Notes under the pieces: generated by a model
Seen by the model: only the letters and a program-made list of their open reading frames with translations
The model's database searches: none
Told to the model about the DNA's origin: nothing
Assembly: GCA_032718475.1 (NCBI GenBank)
Contig: JAUCBJ010004579.1
Span: forward strand, 1 to 64,000
DNA from: Nemertoderma westbladi
Lineage: Eukaryota; Xenacoelomorpha; Nemertodermatida; Nemertodermatidae
Length of the DNA: 64,000 nt
Reading direction: 5' to 3'
Made by a program: the position numbers and the translations under genes
Shown: positions 1 through 9,564 of the stretch, piece after piece
Numbering within the stretch: the stretch's first letter is position 1
How the letters are laid out: each line of letters begins with the position of its first letter

Positions 1-78
1 CTATGACAACCTTACCTAACTTAACCTAGTTAATTTACATAAGACATCTTGCTAGATTCACATGCTATATATTAAAAG

Positions 79-308
79 GTACCACACTGAGGACGCCACT
101 GCTGCAGATGGAGCCCATTACCATGGTGATAGAGGGGTGCTTCACTTTGAACCTCGGTGTATCCTCAAACAAATTGATATTAAGATTATTGGTGATGGAG
201 TTTGGCAACATGATGATTTCTTTAATGTGCGGCTAACTACAGGGCCTGACGGAGATTGCATTATCGGTAGAATACAGAACTGCAGCATCACAGTGGTGAA
301 ATACAACA
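79..308 (+). CDS. NCX exon: Calx-beta domain 1 segment
   Basis: The exon encodes a typical Calx-beta stretch: YHTEDATAADGAHYHGDRG, then a strand rich in F-x-P, then DIKIIGDGVWQHDDFFNVRL and a final NCSITVV strand. In this family acidic residues near the domain ends bind Ca2+ and relieve inhibition of the exchanger. The donor after base 308 is GTGAGT. The acceptor is taken as the AG at 77-78; an alternative AG lies about 24 bases upstream. The exon ends in phase 1 and joins the next exon cleanly. The domain lacks the usual DDD end motif at its last strand (it reads VVKYN), so Ca2+ affinity may differ from the vertebrate first domain; that is inference. Confidence 0.8.
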
Positions 309-1131
309 GTGAGTGAAATATATGTCTTACACTACTCATTTTTAATTATCGAAAATATTTCTGAGTAACAATACAATTGGGTGATTGGGTGATACGTTAC
401 AATTGGGTGATTGGGTGATACGTAGATCTTATTTTAAATTACATCCCATGACTATTATTAAGGGTCGTATCCTTATAGGGTGCGCTTCCTTTCATTCCCA
501 TGCCACCGCTATGGTATCACAATAAAGCTTTGGTAGATAAATGTTTCGTTTTGGTAATTACACACCTCCTGAATCATATGGTATATATATATGTAATAGG
601 CAGTCGTCCCGGGCTATGTCTTCCTTGTGTTGATTAAAAGAAAAGTAGAAAGACTTTGATGACCTTGATTTCGGTTTATGCAGATGTGAAACGGGTGTGG
701 GATTGAGGCCAGGTAGCATTGAAAAGGTGCCTGAATATGAGAAATACAAGATTATCTAACTAATCAGCAGCTGATTAATATTTATATGCAGAAAGAATCA
801 AAATCAGAAACAGCAGCACAGTACTATGATAATAATTAAAGGTTGCGACATACTGACTAACATGGGCAGTATTAGTTGGGGTATAGAAGTAGTTGGATTC
901 AATTCAAGAACATCCACCCTAAAAACATGCAGCATCTGTTGAGGAGTGAATGAACTCTAAGCCGCCTCCCATGTAGAAAAGCCAAACTTATTCTAAAAGC
1001 ACCACATTTTATATGGTGACCTCCCATATAATAGCACCATTCAAATGCACCAGTGAGTCTGCGCAAATTGGCATACATTAAAATATTACTAATTTCCCAT
1101 TATTTATATATTTTGAACGTTTGTATTCTAG

Positions 1132-1275
1132 AACCTGGAAACTTTGCCTTCGATAAACCAAGTTACCTATTTAAGGAGAGTGTTGGTATGGCAACTATTC
1201 CATTACAACGTAAAGATGGCAGTGATGGAAGGGTATCGGTTTGCTATCATACTACAGAACTTACAGCAGTCAGTG
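1132..1275 (+). CDS. NCX exon: start of Calx-beta domain 2
   Basis: A 144-bp exon between acceptor TATTCTAG and donor GTAAGT encodes PGNFAFDKPSYLFKES, then VGMATIPLQRKDGSDGRVSV and CYHTTELTAVSG. This is the first half of a second Calx-beta domain: the F-x-F-x-x-x-x-Y start, the ES-G turn, the R-x-G-x-x-G hairpin and the Y-x-T strand are all visible. It starts in the phase left by the previous exon and ends one base into a glycine codon completed by the next exon. In SLC8 genes this second domain and the loop behind it are the usual sites of alternative splicing; no alternative exon was identified here. Confidence 0.88.
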
Positions 1276-1677
1276 GTAAGTTATTAATATTAATAAGTAA
1301 TAATTAGAAATAAGTAATAAATAACTATATATATAATTATATAATAAAGTTTTGTGCACATTATAACTTCAAAACTCCTATCAAAACATGTTTCAGCAGT
1401 AAATAAGACAGAATACACAAACTATAATGACAAAACTACCTTCATAGGCAATTAGAGAATATAAACTAGGGCACCAAATTCTTTGTTAGACCGGAATACT
1501 TGGTGACAGCACAATGTCAAGAAATATTATTGTTATTGTCATTCATTCAAACCAACAGTTGTACGAATCTAGAGGCGACCCGGAGTGTGATTGAAGTTCC
1601 CAGATGTTATGCAACTCCGATAGACAATTCCAATAATCCTACATTTTCCTGAACGTGACCGACCCAAGACAGACCAC

Positions 1678-3476
1678 TATTTCTACTACTAGGATCGGCA
1701 TGCTGCATTGCAGCTGCATTTTTAAGAATGCTGTGCCGGCTTGTCAACAAAATTGCACCGCCACAACTCCCTATCACCCATGACATTTGCTAGATCATCC
1801 GCATCTTTAAGGCCAGTGTCCTTTAAGATGCGTCTCAAGAAAGTCATGGGCTGTCCACCATGCTTATTCACTCCATGAGGCTGCCAAAGTACAAAATTAT
1901 GCACTGGTTGGTCCTCACGGCGAAAGCAATGTCCTGCAAAGCGGAGGCGATTTTGTTCTAGTGTCAAGCTTGGGGGAACCAATGAGACACCTCCAATGTT
2001 ATATAGTGTCTGGTTGGAGATGTGTGCATTGTACTTGACACAATGAACCCGGCGTAGCATTCTTGTGAATGTGCCATCCAGAGATTTGGTGTCCTCAGCA
2101 GTTAGAGCCCAGCATGGACTCCCGTAGAGGAGTACTGGAACTACTGCTGCTCTAAATAATCGGACCTTAAGTTTCCGATTAATTCTCGGTGACTTCCAAA
2201 TCCTGGAAAGCCTATTCAAGGCTGCCCATCCCTTTCCCTTACGTATTCGAAGGTCCTCACCTGACTTCCGGATCCATGATCCCAGGTAACAGAAGTCATC
2301 CACATGCTCAAGCATACCATCCTTTGAGCTTATGCTCATCCGATCAGAGACTTGCTGATGACTTTCAAAGTTAACTGTCAGAATTTTGGTCTTTCTGGAG
2401 TTAATAAAAAGACCAACACTAGAAGCAGCATGTTCTAATGAGCTGAGGAGCCGTTGGGCTCCCTCTAATGATTCTGAGAGTACTCCTAAGTCATCAGCAA
2501 AGTCTAGATCAGTTAGGTACTTGGCAGGATTTCCTCGACTTCTGGAGCCAGTAGGTGGAGTTATCATCACCCCATCATCATTATAATGATCTAAGGACAT
2601 GCGTAGAACATAGTCAACCACAATAATGAACAAGAATGGTGCAAGTGTGTCTCCTTGGAGGACGCCCCATAACACTTCAAATGGTTCTGTGTCACCGTCA
2701 ACAGTAGACACAAATGTTGTCGAACCATCATATACTGATCTGATTGCTGCAATAATTTCATCAGGAATCCCATATAATGAAAGTATGCTGAACATACGTG
2801 AGCGAGAGACTGAATCAAAGGCCTTGAAGAAGTCAACAAAGATAACAGCCAGATGCCTGTCTTTCTTTTTTGATAACTCTTCAATTATCCTTCTAAGTGC
2901 CAAAATGGGCTCCATGGTCCCACGACCTTTACGGAACCCATTCTGATTTCCACGGAGCAGTCTCTCAATGGGATCCCTGATGCGATTTAATAGAATCCTA
3001 TTGTATAGCTTTGCAGCAATCGAGATCAATGAGATTCCCCGAAAAGAACCATAGAGTGTTAGGTTGCCCTTCTTGGGAACTGGCACCAACTTATTTGTTT
3101 TCATTTCTTGTGGGACTCTTGTTGTTCGGTACATGTCTACTATGATGGGATAGATGAGCTTTAAACACTCAGGTATTTTAAAGACCTCAGGAGGAACACC
3201 ATCTACTCCACTGGCACGATTGGTCTTAATGCTCTTTGCAGCAGCCTTCACTTCTGCAAAGGAGATATCGCCAATGGGAATATCTGGGAGTACAGACTCA
3301 GACACTTTTACTTCTATAAAGTTATCAGGCAATACCCTGTCATTATTGAGGAGCTTTTCAAAGTGGGCTTTCCAACCATTGAGGCGATCGGCTGGTGATT
3401 CAGCCTTAACCTTGGTGGTTGGTTGGCTTTTCCGCCCAGTAAGCAGATTGATCGATTTCGGAACGGAAGAACGGAG
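1678..3476 (-). mobile_element. RTE-type non-LTR retrotransposon copy 1, 5'-truncated
   Basis: The 3' end carries a short TAG-repeat tail (read as ctactactag on the plus strand) rather than poly(A), as known for RTE/BovB elements. The same 3' end occurs at 50006 and 57711. The 5' end is truncated: similarity to the relic at 9.5-10.6 kb stops near 3456. The 9-mer gacagacca occurs at 1669-1677 and 3477-3485 and is the candidate target duplication, which would set the limits given here. It lies antisense inside an exchanger intron. Confidence 0.75.
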
Positions 3477-3563
3477 GACAGACCAGACCCGGACCATCCC
3501 TATTAAGATTAGGACCATGAAGAGGGACAGTAGTTTACCAGTGCAGTAATTGCTGTATAGCAC
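1722..3563 (-). CDS. RTE reverse transcriptase ORF (partial, open)
   Basis: A 613-codon open frame. Roughly the first 35 residues come from flanking DNA. The rest is the RT and C-terminal part of an RTE ORF2. Visible RT blocks, in order: ASGVDGVPPEVFK, LVPVPKKGN with SFRGISLISIAAKLYNRIL, QNGFRKGRGT, AVIFVDFFKAFDSVSR (first catalytic Asp), GVLQGDTLAPFLF, the catalytic box DFADDLGVL (FADD for Y-x-D-D), then INSRKTK and YLGSWI. The C-terminal stretch (LLYGSPCWALTAE, then RRVHCVKYNAHISNQTL and RLRFAGHCFRR) is typical of this group. The apurinic-like endonuclease expected upstream is missing through 5' truncation. Apart from that the frame has no stop, so the copy is young. Its sequence is nearly the same as that of the copy at 56146. 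Confidence 0.9.
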   Translation of the reverse strand: MLYSNYCTGKLLSLFMVLILIGMVRVWSVLRSSVPKSINLLTGRKSQPTTKVKAESPADRLNGWKAHFEKLLNNDRVLPDNFIEVKVSESVLPDIPIGDISFAEVKAAAKSIKTNRASGVDGVPPEVFKIPECLKLIYPIIVDMYRTTRVPQEMKTNKLVPVPKKGNLTLYGSFRGISLISIAAKLYNRILLNRIRDPIERLLRGNQNGFRKGRGTMEPILALRRIIEELSKKKDRHLAVIFVDFFKAFDSVSRSRMFSILSLYGIPDEIIAAIRSVYDGSTTFVSTVDGDTEPFEVLWGVLQGDTLAPFLFIIVVDYVLRMSLDHYNDDGVMITPPTGSRSRGNPAKYLTDLDFADDLGVLSESLEGAQRLLSSLEHAASSVGLFINSRKTKILTVNFESHQQVSDRMSISSKDGMLEHVDDFCYLGSWIRKSGEDLRIRKGKGWAALNRLSRIWKSPRINRKLKVRLFRAAVVPVLLYGSPCWALTAEDTKSLDGTFTRMLRRVHCVKYNAHISNQTLYNIGGVSLVPPSLTLEQNRLRFAGHCFRREDQPVHNFVLWQPHGVNKHGGQPMTFLRRILKDTGLKDADDLANVMGDRELWRCNFVDKPAQHS

Positions 3564-3762
3564 ATTCCAGTTGTTACAGAGAAAGGGAGGTTGAAATTAA
3601 TAGGAAGGATAAATTAAAAAAATTCTAATGAACCTCTAAAGTTTTATATAACAAAATAATTCAGGTTATTTTAAGTAGCCGCATTTTTTTCAATTTTTAA
3701 TTGAATGTACCAAACACTGGCGCATTGAATACATACATGTATGATGAATATTCTATTTGCAG

Positions 3763-3957
3763 GTCAGAATTACATATCAAGTGAAGGAATCATCGAATTC
3801 TCACATGGGGAAACTCAAAAGTCAATTCTTATTGAAATTCTCGATGATAAGTCAACAAGTCTAGATTGCCATTTCTCAATAACCTTAACTGAACCAACGA
3901 ATGGTGCTACACTAGCTACGCGACATCGAACTATTGTAACTGTAGTAGATGATGATG
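3763..3957 (+). CDS. NCX exon: end of Calx-beta domain 2
   Basis: A 195-bp exon with acceptor TTTGCAG and donor GTAAGT. Its first two bases finish the glycine of the previous exon, giving TAVSG-QNYISSEGIIEFSHGETQ, followed by KSILIEILDDKSTSLDCHFS, the TLTEPTNGATL turn and TIVTVVDDD. The closing DDD motif is a standard Calx-beta Ca2+-binding end. The exon ends one base into a glutamate codon that exon 4 completes, although the intron between them is 8.4 kb long. The GE-x-x-K and ILDD motifs leave little doubt about the family. Confidence 0.92.
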
Positions 3958-4085
3958 GTAAGTAATACATGTCACCAATGCAATGGTTGCTTCAGGATAT
4001 TATATCAGTTGATCATGGAACCTCAGCTAGTATTTGAATTGTATCAACATGAATAATAGCTAATGGTCATTTGGTATAACTAATG

Positions 4086-4247
4086 CAGATAGGGCAGGGG
4101 GGGGGGGGAACTGGACTCAATAAAAATTCATCCCTCTCCAGGGGAAATTGGACGCAATTAACAGATGATTACTCTCAAAAATAAAACTGTAACCTGCTCC
4201 TTTCTCTAAATTGAGAATTTAACATGGAGGCGGGATATTAATTCGCC
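4086..4247 (+). mobile_element. G-rich hAT-like MITE, copy A (truncated)
   Basis: Starts with cagatagggcagg and a run of G, then the family core (ctggacgcaat-type sequence, ctctccaggggaaattgg, ctgtaacctgctcc, ggatattaattcgcc). It lacks about 55 internal bases and the right end found in the full copies at 6594-6853 and 12888-13146. No coding capacity. Confidence 0.75.
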
Positions 4248-4490
4248 TAATGAATCCCTAACATCAAGTAACTAGCTCTATCTATTTTAGGGAGTCCCAC
4301 AAAATTAGCCCCCTTTTATTGTTTAATAGTGCATCCCCATATGAATTTAAAGTTGATATCTTGGTGTTCGCCTAAGCAGGAGACCAACTTAGACTTTGGT
4401 ATTTGTCTGGATAAAAATTGTTGCTATGGAAACTATATGAGTATGTTTGAAATTATAAGTCAGTTTTCACATTTCACAGTTCATTTTATT

Positions 4491-4952
4491 AGTACTAATG
4501 TATGGGCATAGATTAAAGTACAGAGTTTATACACTACAATATCAGTAATTTACTAAGGTTGTTGGTAAACCTGATTATGGGAACCCTTGATATCCATGAC
4601 CTTGTTAAGAATCGAAATGGTCTCAGTGTAGCATTTTGAATATTAGTACTAATGTATGGGCATAGATTAAAGTACAGAGTTTATACACTACAATATCAGT
4701 AATTTACTAAGGTTGTTGGTAAACCTGATTATGGGAACCCTAGATATCCATGACCTTGTTAAGAATCGAAATGGTCTCATTGTAGCATTTTGAATATTAG
4801 TACTAATGTATGGGCATAGATTAAAGTACAGAGTTTATACACTACAATATCAGTAATTTACTAAGGTTGTTGGTAAACCTGATTATGGGAACCCTAGATA
4901 TCCATGACCTTGTTAGGAATCGAAATGGTCTCAGTGTAGCATTTTTGAAGAA
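4491..4952 (+). repeat. Tandem repeat, three units of 154 bp
   Basis: Units begin at 4491, 4645 and 4799 with agtactaatgtatgggcata and are almost identical, differing by a few substitutions (for example cccttgat versus cccttagat-type changes). It is intronic, with no ORF conserved between units. Confidence 0.9.
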
Positions 4953-4986
4953 GATTTTTTTATATTTATGTATTTTTTGTCCTGTT

Positions 4987-5205
4987 ACTTGATGTGGGGC
5001 GAGCCACGAAGTGAGTGAGCCTTAGCGTAGGGGTACCATTAATCAACCTGTCGTTCTGTCGCGTTTTTTTTCAGTATTTTATTTTAAACGTTAATAACTC
5101 GGCCAATCCTTGATGAAATCTATCCAAACTTGGTACACATGTTGTTTGGCAAAAGTTTGAAAATTTTCCAAGTAGAATTTGCGTGGGGTCTTCGTGCAGC
5201 ATCAG
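4987..5205 (+). repeat. Dispersed repeat (family also at 55445-55665)
   Basis: Contains ggggcgagccacgaagtgag, aatcaacctgtcgttctgtc and tccaaacttggtacacatgt. The reverse complement of the same order is found at 55445-55665. A related phrase (accaagtttggttccatttc) occurs near 7250 and 60000. It is non-coding and of unknown superfamily. Confidence 0.7.
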
Positions 5206-5639
5206 TGTAACTGTTATTGCAGTTATAATAAATTTATTTATCCAAATTTAAAATGCGTTAAATTATTATTACTGTAGGATAAATCAGCTGGGTTTCTTGA
5301 CAAATTTTGCAATACATTGGGGTTGTCTGCATGTACCATGTGTACCGGTACTGTCAGGCTGTACTCAATCCCTGAATCGAGAATCCTGCAGTCAATACTG
5401 CAATACTGGTCAGCCGGTACCATACACTGCAGACATGCCATATCATGTAATCTAATTAACCCCGGCAACCCTTGCGGTGATTAAAGTTTAGGCCTAATTA
5501 GCCCAGTATGCAGTACTGGCACCGGTAATAATAATAATATAAAAGTTTAGATAGTTACCGCTACCGGTAATCATTCAGTCATTGCTGCATTGGCACGGTA
5601 CCCCCTATTGCTGTACTGCCGTTGTAGTGCGCACCGTAG

Positions 5640-5700
5640 GTACCACCCATGGCCTACTACACGGACTTTGCTGTGAAATTAGCGTAGGCTGACTGTGCTG
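5640..5700 (+). repeat. Left arm of a distant inverted repeat
   Basis: The stretch ccatggcctactacac followed by gactttgctgtgaaattagc and gtaggctgactg recurs in reverse complement at about 7490-7562, 1.9 kb downstream. The pair may be ends of one element or two insertions of one repeat; no target duplication was found. Confidence 0.55.
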
Positions 5701-5823
5701 ATTATCAGATTATGGTACTGTGGTACAAGCTATATATACTGTTAGGTATACTGCTGTATTGGGGTGGGGTTAGGAATAATCCATTTGTTTTAGCATTGAA
5801 TCCCCTTATTTATTATAAAACCA

Positions 5824-6345
5824 TTGGAAATATTCGCAAATGCCACTCCATTACTGTCTGAAACGCTCCCGACAGTCCGATGTATCTGGACCCGAGCAGC
5901 CGAGTTGCTTCAAGAGGTGATTAACGGGGGAATACTACGCAGTGCTACGGAATTGCTTGTTTGTCACTACGATTCTATTTCGATTCTTACTACACTCAGA
6001 CACTGGGAATACGGCGGTCGGTCAGATCGTAATGCGGGCCACTGCCAAGTTCCTCATGCCTCACTCCGGTCACCCACCTTGGAGTGCGGTGGGAAGAGTC
6101 CCACTTACTGACTTACGTCGACGACTGGACGAATCGATGAGGATTGCGATCTGGGTTTAGCGGCGGCCCGGATCCTGGTAACGCCTGGGGGAAATGGTTG
6201 AACGCCGGGCATACTTGTATCGCACTGGATTACGTTCTCTGCGACGTGAAAGTGTGAAGCGAATTCGTTGTCGAATTGGGTCGAAAGCTGCGGGAATTCT
6301 ACTGTTCTACGGGAGTAAACCGCAGCGGTCCGGTGACTGCGGACG
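5824..6345 (+). other. GC-rich, unidentified, possibly decayed coding segment
   Basis: About 500 bp that is clearly richer in GC than its surroundings. It is covered by overlapping plus-strand open frames (5824-6111 and 5942-6160) and a further open stretch to about 6345 with arginine-rich content (ERRAYLYRTGLRSLRRESVK). No domain is recognised. Frame changes partway suggest a decayed gene or element fragment. It sits inside the large exchanger intron. Confidence 0.3.
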
Positions 6346-6593
6346 GATACTACTGGGATAAGCAGGTATTTCGATCGAGTTTCTCGTATTCTCGATGCTC
6401 GACAGCTCGAGGCGGATAGAGAGTTGGTTGTGTTGGGTGGTGTTGTTCAATTCTATCAAACGTATTAAATAATTGGTAAAATAATAAAAACACACCATAT
6501 AAAGATACTGAGCTTATGGTAAAGAGATAGGCCGAACTTACAATTTCCAAATAGATTGTTCATATAATAAATATATTTTTGGTATTTGATTTC

Positions 6594-6853
6594 AAGATAG
6601 GGGGGGTGGGGGGGGGGGGCTGGACGCAATAAAAATTCATCCCTCTCCAGGGGAAATTGGACGCAAATAACAACAGCTGATTACTCTCAAAAATAAAACT
6701 GTAACCTGTTCTATTGTGTTTACTTTATTGTTTTGGTTAAAATAACGTGCCACTGTAACCTGCTCCTTTCCCAAAATTGAGAAATTAATATTGAGGCAGG
6801 ATATTAATTCGCCAAGATGGGATTTGCGTCCAGTCCCACCCCCCTCCTGTCTC
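6594..6853 (+). mobile_element. G-rich hAT-like MITE, copy B (full length, 260 bp)
   Basis: Flanked by ttgatttc (6586-6593) and ttgatttt (6854-6861), an 8-bp duplication with one mismatch. Both ends carry agayagg, a G-run and ctggacgcaa in inverted orientation. No ORF. The 8-bp duplication and short CAG/GAG-type termini suggest the hAT superfamily (inference). Confidence 0.8.
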
Positions 6854-6989
6854 TTGATTTTACTAAAAAATAGAATATATTGCATTTTACTGTTATAATT
6901 ACTGTATTGAATAAAATAATTTAAAATAAAATATATTTCAAAATAATAAAAAATAATAATTCAAAATAAAATAATTAATTTATTGTTTA

Positions 6990-7345
6990 TTAAACCGTGC
7001 TAAGCACGTTGAACTGGAGCTCTAACAATTCCCCACTAGCGGCAGACAGGAACTGTAAAAGTCTCTGTAGAATTTCTAATTAAGCAATGCTCTTAGGTAA
7101 CTACTACTAAATTTCAGATGAATCTGATCGTTGGTTCTATAATTACAGCTATTTTTACGTTTCTGTTAATGCCCCCTAGCGGCAGACAGGGGAACTGTAG
7201 AAGTCTGTCTGTGTGTAGAATTTCAAAATTTTTTATAGACTACATGTGTACCAAGTTTGGTTCCATTTCATCCTTGATTGACTGACTTATAAGCGTTCAA
7301 ACATTCCTGCCACAAACATAGCCAGAGGCAGCCACAAACAAATAA
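6990..7345 (+). repeat. Dispersed non-coding repeat (family also at 59870-60095)
   Basis: Shares aaaccgtgctaagcacgttg, the cggcagacag motif, gaagtctgtctgtgtgtaga, gtgtaccaagtttggttcca and attcctgccacaaac with 59870-60095 in the same order. The opening module occurs twice here (near 6993 and near 7170). Superfamily not assigned. Confidence 0.65.
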
Positions 7346-7489
7346 AAGCTGCAGGAACTCGAGCGATAATTAATTTATTAATTATTAAATACTGTTTCAA
7401 TTAAATTACTTACGAAAATCTAGTCATCTTCTTTTAAATATGGACCCTGCATTCGTGGAAAATATAATATTTGATAATTTAGCAGTCAG

Positions 7490-7562
7490 CCTACGCTAAT
7501 TTCACAGCAAAGTCCTTGGCATGGCCTGTGTGTAGTAGGCCATGGTACCACCCTACTACCGG
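7490..7562 (-). repeat. Right arm of a distant inverted repeat
   Basis: Reverse complement of the 5640-5700 sequence with a short internal insertion (a second acacaggccatg-like piece). Confidence 0.55.
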
Positions 7563-7777
7563 TACCGGCTGACCAGTGGCAACTAGCACTTCAGCACTTG
7601 CACAGCAACAGCACTACCGGCGATACACAGGTTGGAATTTATGTAGAGTTTGCTCAACAGTACAGATATAAAATAGTTATCTAAATTATATATATTACTA
7701 TTGACAAGTATTGAAATATATACCGTTATTCGTGTTATCAGTATTTGCAACATCTGACATTGAAGAGGTGAGAGAAG

Positions 7778-8115
7778 ATGAATACCGGCACTCAACAAAA
7801 CCAACGCTTATCACAGGTTGGTATGGTTACCTCGAAACCGGCGCGACTGTCCACTCGAATACAACTTCAAAACACAAACGCCAACAATAAACTGAAAGCG
7901 AATCGAACGAGAAGAAGAATCTGTCATTGGGACGAAGAAAAGGAAGCCGAAACCACGGGAATGGACCACAGCTAAGATTGAATGCTCCCATTGTCAGAGT
8001 TCCTGGACCGAAATTGAAACACCAATTGCCGATGGGCTTGATCTCTCAAACCAAAACTTCCTCTGCGGGGTTTGCGCGGCAGTAAAGATTGAAAGTCTGG
8101 AAGCTGGCATCCCTA
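7778..8115 (+). pseudogene. Fragment with paired CxxC motifs, probably element-encoded
   Basis: An open frame begins at 7778 with a basic Q/N/T-rich tail. After one frame change near 7930 the reading continues as KPREWTTAKIECSHCQSSW, then LSNQNFLCGVCAAVKIE. The C-x2-C ... C-x2-C spacing suggests a small zinc-binding module like those at the start of transposon or LINE ORF1 proteins. Beyond 8115 the frame is lost and a dispersed repeat follows. No family was recognised. A host gene exon cannot be excluded, but the frame change and repeat setting argue for a relic. Confidence 0.35.
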
Positions 8116-8194
8116 GGTATTATTATTATAAAGAGCGTCAGCCTGCGTTTAATAAATATATTTTAATACAAAACAGGTCGAACACAAAGAGGCT

Positions 8195-8530
8195 TATAAT
8201 GAAGACGAGTACTGCATTGATTATATTCCTATAAACCACCTGGCTTTGCATATTGAACGTGCGTTTGGAAATAAGTTCGTGCTACCCTTCCGTGGGTGGT
8301 AGATGTCGCGGTTATGTATTGGTGGGTGGGAAGGGAGGGGGGGGGGGGTGCAGATTAAAAGGGGTGAACACGTACTTTCCCCCTTTCTTCGATTAATTGG
8401 TGGTGTGGGTTAATCTCTCATAACCTGATTTTGTGATACAGTCGCACAATTTTAATTTGTATCTAATAACTGGGCCTCGTGCTGCGCGAAGGCCCCACGA
8501 ACGTGTTTTTATTGTAAGTGTTGCTATTGC
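8195..8530 (+). repeat. Dispersed repeat with poly-G run (inverted copy at 54440-54790)
   Basis: Shared blocks in order: taaaccacctggctt, acccttccgtgggtggtaga, tgtcgcggttatgtattggt, a G-run of 10 or more, gtgatacagtcgc, and tgggcctcgtgctgcgcgaa followed by ggccccacgaacg. The last block can fold as a short GC-rich hairpin. Non-coding. Confidence 0.75.
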
Positions 8531-8822
8531 GTTGTGGTCATGCCATCTTGTCAACATTTTCTACAGTATGTATACTGGAGACAAACAAATTCGAAAAATC
8601 TCACTAGTCAAAAGTTTACACACCCATATCCAGGTGTGCGGCGACCTGACGAAAAGTTTAACAAATAAGTTTGAAACTGAAAATCTGTGCTTCGTAAAAA
8701 AAAAGGTTTCTGGAAGGTCAACCCTTTCTCCCACGAAGATTTCTGCTGTTAAGAGTAAATTACTTTCAACTCCAGAAACATCTGTGCATTGAGTATTGTT
8801 AGTAGTTCTGGTGAGAAAGAGC

Positions 8823-9310
8823 AGTATGCAGCGAGTGGCCGAGAAATTGAAGTTCAGGCCTTACAAGATGCGGTTTCTGCATGGATTACAACCAAATGAT
8901 TATCTAACATGAATGACGGCCACAGACGAAATTCTGCAATTTTTAGAAGATAAAGATTCCAATAACGTGGACGAAGCTACGTTCCATTTAAGTGGATGTG
9001 TACCACATAAGGTTATTGAAGAATTTCGTGGCTTGCCTAAGGTGACTGACTGTCTGGGCTGCAATGTCTGGTAGGAAGTTGATAGGACCATGCTTCTTTG
9101 AATCAGCTACAGTTAACTGTTGTAAATATATTGATGTGCTGTAGACGTTTCTGCTGCCGAAACTCAATAAGCTGCTGGAATACGTTTTTCGGAAAGATGG
9201 AGCCCCACCACATTGGAGTGTTCGAGACTTCTTGGACCAGATGTTCCCTGGCTATTGAATTGAATTGGCAGGGATGGCCCTATCCCTCGGTCATCACGAT
9301 CTCCATGGTA
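8823..9310 (+). pseudogene. Mariner-like (IS630/Tc1-mariner superfamily) transposase relic
   Basis: Reading through several stops and frame changes shows typical blocks: QRVAEKLKFRPYKMRFLHGL, then VDEATFHLSGCVPHK (first catalytic Asp region), a P-x-VT-type strand with SGRKLIGPCFFESATVN, then KDGAPPHWSVRDFLDQMFPG (second Asp region) and IGRDGPIP. The usual WPPRSPDLTPLDFFLWG continuation, with the third acidic residue, is broken off after about 9310. No terminal inverted repeats were found. It is dead. Confidence 0.7.
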
Positions 9311-9564
9311 AGTCACATCTGCAAAAATGATCCAAATAACAACTGGAGTCATTTCTTTCTCAGCCATATATATAAAATTGATTCGAAACTTAGCCTAATT
9401 ACCAGAAACTGTCATTATGCAGATCCCATCAGATCCCAGTGGCTCGCCATTAATCATTGACACAGAACAAAATAATTTAAAATTAAAAATAATTTAAAAT
9501 TAAAAATAATTTAAAATTAAAAATAATTTCAACTTATCGGATTGTTCTATACATATCTACTAAG

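Noticed and set aside
1-60. Telomere-like ttaacctaactt sequence at the window start
   Set aside because: Only two or three imperfect units; not a telomeric array and inside an intron of the exchanger gene.
5238-5468. 76-codon minus-strand ORF
   Set aside because: No motif, low-complexity surroundings, no conserved copy in the window.
8433-8792. 119-codon plus-strand ORF as a gene
   Set aside because: Its first third lies in a dispersed repeat found inverted at 54.4 kb, and the rest shows no motif; it only borders the mariner relic.
9098-9460. 120-codon ORF as a gene
   Set aside because: It overlaps the mariner-like transposase relic in the wrong frame; only the relic shows family motifs.
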